From positions 4,736 to 12,278 of the forward strand of contig DNDO01000070.1 of NCBI GenBank assembly GCA_003484265.1: a stretch of 7,543 nt of DNA. Direction: 5' to 3'. The position numbers and the translations under genes are program-made. Positions within the stretch are counted from its first letter, which is position 1. Each line of letters begins with the position of its first letter. This document shows positions 1-5,216 of the stretch, piece by piece. This DNA comes from Anaerolineae bacterium (lineage in GTDB: Bacteria; Chloroflexota; Anaerolineae; Anaerolineales; Villigracilaceae). The notes below the pieces were generated by a model. It had not been told where the DNA came from. It ran no database searches and was given only the letters and a program-made list of their open reading frames with translations.

Positions 1-1049
1 CCCATGCCCTGCTGACCGGCTCGCCCGCCATCGATGTCGTCCACCCCGACTCCGGCTGTGAAGCCACCGACCAGCGCGGCGTCATCCGCCCGCAGGGCAC
101 ACATTGCGACCTCGGCGCATACGAATATGGCGCCTCCATCCTCACCGTCACCAACACCACACCTGCATCCGGCGCAACCCTGCAAAGTCTCACATCCATC
201 CTCGTCACCTTTAACGAAACCGCCCTCAGCGACGGTTCCGCCGACGCCGCCAACAACACCGCCAATTACATCCTCGTTGAAGACGGCGTGAACAATATCT
301 TCGATACAGTAAACTGTTTGGACGGCGTCGCAAGCGATGACGTCCAGCAGGCCATCAGCAGCGTCAGCTACAGCGATCCCACCGCCACTCTTCATCTCGC
401 CAGCCCGCTCTCACCAGGGAATTACCGTCTGTTCATTTGCGGAACGACTTCCATTTGGAGCGCGGCAGGGTTGGAGCTCAACAACGGTGACAGCGACACC
501 ACTGTGGATTTCACCGTCGGATCAATCGCCTCCTCCCTGCCCGACACCGGCTTCGCTCCGAACCGCGTCACCTCACTCCCAGCCCAATCCACCCATTATG
601 CAAACCTCGGCTCCATCTGGCTCGAGATCCCTAGCCTCGGCGTCAAATCTGAGATCGTCGGCGTGCCGCAATCCTCCCAGGGCTGGAACGTGGACTGGCT
701 TGGCAACTCCACCGGCTGGCTGCACGGAACCGCATTCCCAAGTTGGGAAGGCAACTCTGTCATCACCGCGCATGTCTACGATTCGAACGGCCTGCCCGGT
801 CCATTCAACAATATCAAGAAACTCAATCACGGCGACCAGGTCATTGTCCATCTTGCAGGGGAAAAGTACATCTTCGAAGTACGCGACTCGAGCATGGTCT
901 TCCCCTCCACCACCAAATCAGCCCTGGAACATCTCGAGGGTCATTCGTACCTCACGCTCATTACCTGCCAGTGGTACAACCCCGTCACGGACAGTTACGC
1001 CTTCCGCCGCGTCGTCCGCGCTGTCTTGGTCAGCGTACAGCCGGAATAA
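1..1049 (+). CDS. Secreted beta-helix / Ig-like protein with C-terminal sortase domain (5' end outside window)
   Basis: The reading frame beginning at base 3 is open from the window edge to TAA at 1047-1049, giving 348 visible residues, so an internal GTG such as 288 is not the start. Residues 1-42 (SPAID, then DQRGVIRPQG, then CDLGAYEY) match the end motif of right-handed beta-helix surface proteins (choice-of-anchor Q type). Residues about 47-174 resemble a bacterial Ig-like domain (VTFNETAL, ANYILVEDG, GNYRLFICGTTSI). LPDTG lies at 179-183. Residues about 187-348 form a sortase domain: catalytic His257 in TAHVYD, Cys322 in LITCQWYNP, and the likely Arg335 in FRRVVRA. Sortases are cysteine transpeptidases that cleave sorting motifs and join proteins to an amine. 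No C-terminal membrane helix follows. The protein presumably acts outside the cytoplasmic membrane; its N-terminal signal is not visible. Codons end mostly in C, unlike the next gene. The sortase call is strong; the sortase class and the substrate are unknown. Confidence 0.88.
   Translation, partial: HALLTGSPAIDVVHPDSGCEATDQRGVIRPQGTHCDLGAYEYGASILTVTNTTPASGATLQSLTSILVTFNETALSDGSADAANNTANYILVEDGVNNIFDTVNCLDGVASDDVQQAISSVSYSDPTATLHLASPLSPGNYRLFICGTTSIWSAAGLELNNGDSDTTVDFTVGSIASSLPDTGFAPNRVTSLPAQSTHYANLGSIWLEIPSLGVKSEIVGVPQSSQGWNVDWLGNSTGWLHGTAFPSWEGNSVITAHVYDSNGLPGPFNNIKKLNHGDQVIVHLAGEKYIFEVRDSSMVFPSTTKSALEHLEGHSYLTLITCQWYNPVTDSYAFRRVVRAVLVSVQPE
537..551 (+). other. LPDTG sortase-recognition-like motif inside the sortase protein
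   Basis: Codons ctg-ccc-gac-acc-ggc encode LPDTG, followed by FAPNRV. The motif sits in the linker between the Ig-like domain and the sortase domain. A normal sorting signal has a hydrophobic helix and basic tail after LPxTG; here the sortase domain follows instead. The motif match is exact, but whether it is cleaved is unknown. Confidence 0.55.
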
Positions 1050-1062
1050 AATAGTAATTGTT

Positions 1063-1108
1063 AAAAAGACCTCCGAGATATTGGAAATCTCGGAGGTCTT
1101 TTTTTTAT
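1063..1108 (+). terminator. Rho-independent terminator after the sortase gene
   Basis: Bases 1063-1079 pair with 1087-1103 over 17 bp around a 7-nt loop, and the run of T reaches 1106. It starts 14 bases after the sortase stop codon. A-rich sequence on the left side means it could also work leftward, but no leftward gene ends here. Confidence 0.93.
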
Positions 1109-1114
1109 TGATCT

Positions 1115-1120
1115 TATAAT
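1115..1120 (+). promoter_or_regulatory. Candidate -10 element (TATAAT) for the oxidoreductase gene
   Basis: An exact TATAAT lies 17 bases before the chosen ATG, just after the terminator T-run. Transcription would start near 1127, leaving a very short leader that still contains the AGGAG sequence. No convincing -35 hexamer is seen at the usual distance, because that place is filled by the terminator stem. The AT-rich setting makes a chance match possible. Confidence 0.35.
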
Positions 1121-1125
1121 TGTCC

Positions 1126-1132
1126 AAAGGAG
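1126..1132 (+). promoter_or_regulatory. Ribosome binding site that fixes the oxidoreductase start
   Basis: AAAGGAG followed by 5 bases and then ATG at 1138 is a near-ideal Shine-Dalgarno arrangement. It rules against the in-frame TTG at 1120, which lies upstream of this site. Confidence 0.85.
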
Positions 1133-1137
1133 CCAAG

Positions 1138-2166
1138 ATGAAAAAATACAACATTGGAATTATCGGCGCGGGGATGTACGGCAAGATATTGATGCGTCAT
1201 CTTCAAACGGACGAGCGCGCGAACATCATTTGGGTCAACAGCGCCAGCGAACGGACAACCAGGTCCGCGGCGGAGGAATTCGGTGTGGAGAAGTGGTCAA
1301 CTGATTATCACAATGTCTTGAACGATCCTACGGTGGATGCGGTGGTTATTGCATCTCCTCCGTTCGTCCACGCGGAACAATTGGAAGAGTCCCTAAAAGC
1401 GGGAAAACATGTTCTTTTGGAAAAGCCGATCGCCGAGTCGAGAGAAAGCCTCCAGCGTATTCTCAAGGCGGTTGAGAACGCGCCAAGTCTAAAGGTATTG
1501 GAAGCGTCCTGCCGTCATACACGTTTGACACGCAAGTTTCAGTTCATCAAAGAATTGATCGACGGCGGCAAACTTGGCGAGATTTATCACATTCATCACA
1601 ACACGCTCTCCCGCGGTACGTTTATCGAATACAACCCAAAGGGTGCCTGGGCGATGAACAAAGAACTTGCAGGCGGAGGTCCATTCGCAGACAGAGGTGT
1701 GTATGACCTGGCATTTCATCTGGGTTTATTGAACGATGTGCCGCAGTTGAAATCTGTACAGAGCTTCACGCGTAACGACCTGCGCGATATGAGCAAGCAT
1801 GTGGCATTCAGCGATATTGAACAACACGGCGCGGCATGGATGGAGTTCGATACGGGGCTTACTTATTATTACGAAAACGGCGGGGGCGTTCACAACGAAA
1901 CACCCAATGAAACGCGTCTCTACGGGACAACGGGCGGATTACGCTTCCATCACTATAGCTGGGATCCAAATGAGATCGAATTCTTTACGACCGAAAATGA
2001 TGATCCGCGCAGGGAAACCTTTACAGTTGATACAACAGGACAGCCTGACGACAGTCTCGCGATCACCACGCATTTCCTAGACTATCTGGATGGCAAAGAC
2101 GAGCCGCTGATGACCGTCCAGCTCGCAGCAAAACACATGGAGATTCTATTCAAGATAATGGAATAA
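1138..2166 (+). CDS. Gfo/Idh/MocA-family NAD(P)-dependent oxidoreductase
   Basis: The product has 342 residues, normal for the family. Starting at ATG 1138, the N-terminus is a Rossmann fold with GAGMYG at residues 10-15. The family EKP motif is at 95-97 in HVLLEKPIAES; its lysine lies at the active site in characterised members. The C-terminal alpha/beta domain begins near residue 125. The usual DxGxHxxD motif reads DRGVYDLAF at 185-193, with Tyr189 at the typical His position, as in the glucose-fructose oxidoreductase and dihydrodiol dehydrogenase branch. The likely reaction is reversible oxidation of a sugar or polyol hydroxyl in the cytosol; the substrate cannot be read from sequence. There is no signal peptide. 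The gene stands alone between two hairpins and converges with the small membrane-protein gene, so context gives no pathway. Confidence 0.9.
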   Translation: MKKYNIGIIGAGMYGKILMRHLQTDERANIIWVNSASERTTRSAAEEFGVEKWSTDYHNVLNDPTVDAVVIASPPFVHAEQLEESLKAGKHVLLEKPIAESRESLQRILKAVENAPSLKVLEASCRHTRLTRKFQFIKELIDGGKLGEIYHIHHNTLSRGTFIEYNPKGAWAMNKELAGGGPFADRGVYDLAFHLGLLNDVPQLKSVQSFTRNDLRDMSKHVAFSDIEQHGAAWMEFDTGLTYYYENGGGVHNETPNETRLYGTTGGLRFHHYSWDPNEIEFFTTENDDPRRETFTVDTTGQPDDSLAITTHFLDYLDGKDEPLMTVQLAAKHMEILFKIME

Positions 2167-2176
2167 TAGATAAATA

Positions 2177-2212
2177 GAGCTCAGAGATTTTGTAAAGCAT
2201 CTCGGAGCTCTT
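2177..2212 (+). terminator. Terminator-like hairpin after the oxidoreductase gene
   Basis: Bases 2177-2188 pair with 2199-2210: GAGCTC on each side plus GAGAT/ATCTC, with one A-G mismatch (2183/2204) and a 10-nt loop. It starts 10 bases after the stop codon. Only a weak T-rich tail (TTGATTCAATT) follows, so termination may be inefficient or factor-assisted. It lies between convergent genes and could serve both. Its right arm matches that of the hairpin at 1063-1108 at 13 of 14 bases. Confidence 0.65.
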
Positions 2213-2219
2213 GATTCAA

Positions 2220-2630
2220 TTACACTTCCTTCGGTTTAACCAGCCTAGCCCCAATGATCGCCGCAACGATCATTAACAATAATACGATCGATCCGCCACA
2301 AACTCCCGCAGCAGTGAAGGAAGCGCCAAGCCCCTTGACCGCAATCTCCTCGTTGGGTACAACTTTTTGACTGCCGTCTTCAAAAGTACACGTCCATTCC
2401 TCCTGATGACCGGTTCCGCTTGTCGGACTTGTTGTAATAGGGCTGTGGTTATATTCCTTCTGATCAATGGATACTGCATTAGGGCACACCACCCACCCGG
2501 TCAATTTATCGAATACAGGTGGAATGCCCACCAGCATCGCGCCTCCCACTGGAACAATAAAGAATAATAAACCACCCCCGATCAACAAAACAAGAAATGC
2601 GCCAATACAGGAACCTTGCCAGCGTTTCAT
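2220..2630 (-). CDS. Small two-helix membrane protein of unknown function
   Basis: The gene encodes 136 residues from ATG at 2630 (MKRWQGSC), preceded by AAAGGAG and 6 bases, a strong ribosome binding site. A longer frame reaching 2681 lacks such a site. Residues about 8-36 and 102-130 are hydrophobic membrane helices rich in Gly, Leu, Val and Ile. Between them is a polar loop of about 65 residues with Cys49 (VVCPN) and Cys81 (WTCTFEDGSQ), which could form a disulfide if the loop lies outside the membrane. The tail KPKEV is charged. I do not recognise a named family. The gene follows the sigma-factor gene in the same direction but is separated from it by a terminator, so it probably has its own promoter. 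It does not resemble an anti-sigma factor. Confidence 0.75.
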   Translation of the reverse strand: MKRWQGSCIGAFLVLLIGGGLLFFIVPVGGAMLVGIPPVFDKLTGWVVCPNAVSIDQKEYNHSPITTSPTSGTGHQEEWTCTFEDGSQKVVPNEEIAVKGLGASFTAAGVCGGSIVLLLMIVAAIIGARLVKPKEV

Positions 2631-2667
2631 AGAAGTCTCCTTTACAGTAAAGTGGCTGTCGCCTATT

Positions 2668-2673
2668 ATTATA
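2668..2673 (-). promoter_or_regulatory. Candidate -10 element (TATAAT) for the small membrane-protein gene
   Basis: On the - strand an exact TATAAT lies 37 bases before the ATG at 2630, just downstream of the sigma-gene terminator. This position suits separate transcription of the small gene. No clear -35 hexamer is seen, since the correct distance falls in the terminator stem. Confidence 0.4.
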
Positions 2674-2679
2674 TTCACC

Positions 2680-2716
2680 AAAACAAAAACGCGTGGAGAT
2701 TTTCTTCCACGCGTTT
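2680..2716 (-). terminator. Rho-independent terminator after the sigma-factor gene
   Basis: Bases 2687-2697 pair with 2706-2716 (11 bp, core ACGCGTGGA/TCCACGCGT) around an 8-nt loop. Read on the - strand, the stem is followed by TTTTTGTTTT, a good U-tract. It begins 17 bases beyond the sigma stop codon. The + strand side also has a T-rich tail, so it may work both ways. Confidence 0.9.
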
Positions 2717-2733
2717 AATTTTTCAAAAACAAT

Positions 2734-3354
2734 TTAGGAAACTGATGGCATCATATCCACTTGATATGCAGAGGGTAACAGATTTCGATACGATTGAAGC
2801 GAGTGACGTATCTGCATCCGCGCGCGCGCGAGACGGCTTTTCACCGTTCCCACCGGCACATGCGCAACGTACGCGGCTTCTTCGTAAGACATGCCTTCCA
2901 TATCCACAAGGATGACCATCAGGCGATAATCCGGTATCAAGGTTTTGATACAGCTATGTATCGCCTTCTGCAGCTCGGACGCCTCGGCACTTTCCTCTGG
3001 ACCTATGGCTGGATCCCCCATCCACTCCGGGGACTCCACCTCATCACCCTCGTTCGTGAACAATTCCAACGGAATACCAATGTGGCGTTTACCGCGCCGC
3101 AATTCATCGTAACTGGCATTTACGGTCACACGCGCCAGCCAGCTCTTGAAGTTGCCACCGCGAAAAGACTTGATGTGGCGGAACGCATGGATCATTGACT
3201 CCTGTACGGCATCCTGTGCCACACATTCATCGCGCGTGATACGCAAAGCGATGCGATACAACAGGTCCTGATAATACAATGCAAGTTCGTTGAATGCATC
3301 CGTATCGCCACCTTGGGCAGAATTGATGAGCAGGAGTTCTGATGTGGTTTCCAT
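2734..3354 (-). CDS. ECF-type RNA polymerase sigma factor (sigma-70 family)
   Basis: The product has 206 residues, normal for an extracytoplasmic-function sigma factor. Region 2 spans about residues 20-90 (AFNELALYYQDLLYRIA, then AQDAVQESMIHAFRHI, then FKSWLARVTVNASYDELRR), which binds core polymerase and the -10 element. An acidic linker covers 101-127. Region 4 spans about 128-183 (YEEAAYVAHVPVGTVKSRLARARMQIR), the -35-binding helix-turn-helix. Region 3 is absent, as expected. ATG at 3354 is the only credible start: an in-frame TAA lies just upstream and AAGG is only 1 base away, too close for a normal Shine-Dalgarno site, so leaderless translation is possible. No anti-sigma gene adjoins it; the kinase gene is 100 bp upstream on the same strand. 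The 23-residue tail beyond region 4 is too short for an extra sensor domain. Confidence 0.93.
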   Translation of the reverse strand: METTSELLLINSAQGGDTDAFNELALYYQDLLYRIALRITRDECVAQDAVQESMIHAFRHIKSFRGGNFKSWLARVTVNASYDELRRGKRHIGIPLELFTNEGDEVESPEWMGDPAIGPEESAEASELQKAIHSCIKTLIPDYRLMVILVDMEGMSYEEAAYVAHVPVGTVKSRLARARMQIRHSLQSYRNLLPSAYQVDMMPSVS

Positions 3355-3360
3355 ACCTTA

Positions 3361-3366
3361 ATCTTA
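3361..3366 (-). promoter_or_regulatory. Candidate -10 element (TAAGAT) for a leaderless sigma-factor transcript
   Basis: On the - strand TAAGAT (a TANNNT match) is followed by 6 bases and then the ATG at 3354, the spacing typical of leaderless bacterial genes. A second TANNNT (TAAGGT) directly abuts the ATG. No good -35 hexamer is seen; GCGACA lies 20 bases upstream, longer than usual. Confidence 0.35.
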
Positions 3367-3374
3367 TGCCCCGG

Positions 3375-3416
3375 TTGTTACAAGCCTGTCGCAGAGATGT
3401 TACAGTTCTGTAACAT
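3375..3416 (-). promoter_or_regulatory. Palindromic operator-like elements upstream of the sigma-factor gene
   Basis: Bases 3397-3405 (ATGTTACAG) and 3408-3416 (CTGTAACAT) form a perfect 9-bp inverted repeat with a 2-nt spacer. TTGTTACAA at 3375-3383 repeats the same half-site. The two TGTTACA copies start 22 bases apart, about two helical turns. The large palindrome lies 43-62 bases before the sigma ATG and the smaller one 21-29 bases before it, where a bound protein would meet polymerase. The binding protein is unknown; the response regulator or sigma autoregulation are only guesses. The rest of the 100-bp gap has a pyrimidine-rich stretch (3421-3442) and nothing else clear. Confidence 0.55.
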
Positions 3417-3454
3417 GGTCTACCCCCTCACCCCTCTTCCTCAATGACAGGAAA

Positions 3455-4429
3455 TTACCGTCTTGGCAGTCTCAGCGAAAACACCGTTCCACGCGGGTCG
3501 TCCTGACTGGAGCGCACACCGACCCCTCCCCCATGCAGGGAAGCTATCCGGTTCACAAGGGCAAGCCCCAGCCCGCTCCCTTCCGTGCCGCGCGCATTCG
3601 AACCGCGATACAACTCATCGAATATATTTGCCAGATCTTCGGACGGGATTCCCATGCCGGTATCCGCAACTTCGATGACGATCGACCGTCCATCTTCCAT
3701 TACACGGACTTCAACGGATCCATACTCAGATGTGAACTTGAGCGCGTTTTCAACAAGGTTATACGCCGCTAATAACAACAAGTCGCGGTCACCCGTAATT
3801 GGCGGAAACGGTGATGGAACCTTGGGAATAAGAAGATTGATCTCCCGTCCTTCATACGCAGGGATGACACGCGCCGCGGTCACGACATCATCAAGCAATT
3901 CAGGCACATCAACAGATATTCGTTCAATGGCACGTTCTTCCAAATCGGATAATTTTCGCAGGTCAGTCAACAGGCGGATGAGGCGCTCTACTGCACGGTT
4001 GGCATTGCCCACCGCACGCTGACGCTCCTCGTCTGTTTTCTCTTCTTTGAGATTGACCAATGCAGCACGCAAACCTGTGAGCGGATTCTTGATCTCGTGG
4101 TCAAGCCTGCGCATGAAGTTTCGTCGGTTTTCGCGTTCGTCCTGCAAGTAATCAGCATACATGGTCTGTGCCTGCGAAATATGCTGTCTGTCCCAACGGC
4201 GGATCAAGAGGACAGATAATGTAATAAAGAGACCAAGCAAAAAGGCCACCAACCGCGAGTTTCTGATGCTCATCCCAAATACGATGCCGGTGATCCCCAG
4301 ATCTACGGAAGCCAAGAACGGGAATTCATTTGGAAATATAAAACCCGCCAAAATCGAAAGTAGCAATCCCACCCCAACCGGCAGGAAAATCCACTTGATC
4401 AATAACCGCCACTTTTTGAGAATGGACAT
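3455..4429 (-). CDS. Membrane sensor histidine kinase (HisKA plus HATPase_c), compact
   Basis: The gene encodes 324 residues from ATG at 4429. A longer open frame to 4609 only overlaps the regulator gene. Two or three hydrophobic segments (about 12-31, 41-55 and 59-76) span the membrane with no sizeable outside sensor domain. Residues 80-105 form a short linker with no clear PAS or HAMP domain. The phosphorylated histidine is His111 in LDHEIKNPLTGL, in a HisKA dimerisation domain (about 104-166). The ATPase domain has the N box NLVENALKF (224-232), DTGMG (256-260), an F-box region near FDELYRG (270-276) and GSGLGLAL (284-291), so every catalytic motif is present. It should phosphorylate the regulator encoded 1 nt upstream. 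GGGGAAGG at the end of the regulator gene gives its ribosome binding site, so translational coupling is likely. The signal may be sensed in the membrane. Confidence 0.94.
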   Translation of the reverse strand: MSILKKWRLLIKWIFLPVGVGLLLSILAGFIFPNEFPFLASVDLGITGIVFGMSIRNSRLVAFLLGLFITLSVLLIRRWDRQHISQAQTMYADYLQDERENRRNFMRRLDHEIKNPLTGLRAALVNLKEEKTDEERQRAVGNANRAVERLIRLLTDLRKLSDLEERAIERISVDVPELLDDVVTAARVIPAYEGREINLLIPKVPSPFPPITGDRDLLLLAAYNLVENALKFTSEYGSVEVRVMEDGRSIVIEVADTGMGIPSEDLANIFDELYRGSNARGTEGSGLGLALVNRIASLHGGGVGVRSSQDDPRGTVFSLRLPRR

Positions 4430-4430
4430 A

Positions 4431-5150
4431 TCAACCTTCCCCTTGCACGGATGCGATGAAACGATAACCTTCGCCTGAGATCGTCTCAATGAATCGCGGT
4501 TCGGCGGGGTCGTCATCCAGCACTTTGCGTAGTTCGGCAACGCGCGTATCCACGGTGCGCGTGCCGGCAGGGTATTCCCAGCCCCAGACAACCTCAAGCA
4601 ATCGTTCACGGGTCACAGCTTCATCTGGATGTGTCATCAAATGCTCCAATACAGCCAACGCTTTTGGCGTTAGATCGAGCGCCTTTCCCGCAAGCGATGC
4701 GCGCCGTGCGCGGGGATCGAGGACAAGGCCTTCGGCTGTCAGCAGCCATGCGGCAGATAGTGAGCGTTCACCGGGGCGGACACGCCGCAAAACGGCGCGG
4801 ACACGGGCAAGCAATTCATGCGGGTCGAACGGTTTATTGAGATAATCGTCCGCCCCTTCCTCGAGAGCGAGCGCGCGTTCGGATGCTTCTCCCACCTGTG
4901 TAAGCAGGATCGTCGGCGTCCAGATATTGGATCTGCGCAGGCGGCGCAACGTCTCGCGTCCATCCAAGCGAGGCATAAGCACATCGAGAATGATAAGGTC
5001 GGGGTGGTGTTTCTGCGCTTTATCCAGGGCGGTCATGCCATCGGAAACAACAAGCACATGGAAACCGGCACGCTCTAGAAAGGGCGCGAGGCTGTCGGCA
5101 ATCGTGGGGTCGTCGTCTGCGAGGAGTATGGTAGGACGATCGTGGGACAT
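4431..5150 (-). CDS. OmpR/PhoB-family DNA-binding response regulator
   Basis: The gene encodes 239 residues from ATG at 5150; a TTG directly before it (5153) could add one residue. The receiver domain covers about residues 3-120: acidic residues Asp12-Asp14 in LLADDDP, phosphoacceptor Asp56 in LIILDVLMPRLDG, Thr84 in ILLTQ and Lys106 in NKPFD. A winged-helix DNA-binding domain covers about 132-235, with LDLTPKALAVLEHLM, VDTRVAELRKVL and the final wing ISGEGYRF. This is the standard layout of a two-component transcription regulator. Its TGA is separated by a single base from the kinase ATG, so the pair form an operon. The Shine-Dalgarno sequence is weak (GAG 6 bases upstream). A hairpin sits 16 bases upstream, after the large secreted-protein gene. 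Target genes are unknown; the neighbouring envelope and sigma genes are natural candidates. Confidence 0.95.
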   Translation of the reverse strand: MSHDRPTILLADDDPTIADSLAPFLERAGFHVLVVSDGMTALDKAQKHHPDLIILDVLMPRLDGRETLRRLRRSNIWTPTILLTQVGEASERALALEEGADDYLNKPFDPHELLARVRAVLRRVRPGERSLSAAWLLTAEGLVLDPRARRASLAGKALDLTPKALAVLEHLMTHPDEAVTRERLLEVVWGWEYPAGTRTVDTRVAELRKVLDDDPAEPRFIETISGEGYRFIASVQGEG

Positions 5151-5166
5151 CAAAGTCTCAGATTGA

Positions 5167-5197
5167 GAGATGCCTGGTTGCGGGAACCAGGCATCTC
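5167..5197 (-). terminator. Hairpin between the modular secreted-protein gene and the response regulator
   Basis: Bases 5167-5179 (GAGATGCCTGGTT) pair perfectly with 5185-5197 around a 5-nt loop. On the - strand it lies 19 bases after the stop codon of the large gene and 16 bases before the regulator ATG. No run of T follows, so it may be a weak or factor-dependent terminator, a 3'-end stabiliser or a leader structure for the regulator mRNA. Confidence 0.6.
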
Positions 5198-5216
5198 GTT
5201 GGTCTAAAGCGGGGGG

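Noticed and set aside
34..1119. Long + strand open frames at 34-291 and 337-1119 overlapping the sortase gene
   Set aside because: They are Pro/Ser/Thr/Arg-rich shadow frames caused by the C-ending codons of the real frame, which carries recognisable domains throughout.
918..1184. - strand frame crossing the sortase end and the terminator
   Set aside because: It runs through the terminator hairpin and the start of the oxidoreductase gene and has no recognisable motif.
2631..2681. A 17-residue N-terminal extension of the small membrane protein
   Set aside because: The internal ATG at 2630 has AAAGGAG at ideal spacing and starts a normal charged-then-hydrophobic N-terminus; the extension would contain that site and the candidate promoter.
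3421..3442. G-rich stretch on the - strand as a possible G-quadruplex
   Set aside because: It has only two runs of four or more G plus short GG pairs, too little for a convincing call.
3585..4022. Open frames on the + strand opposite the kinase, regulator and sigma genes
   Set aside because: Their products are low-complexity, lack ribosome binding sites and lie opposite strongly supported genes.
4430..4609. A 60-residue N-terminal extension of the histidine kinase
   Set aside because: It lies entirely within the response-regulator gene in another frame, and ATG 4429 has a good ribosome binding site 1 nt after the regulator stop.
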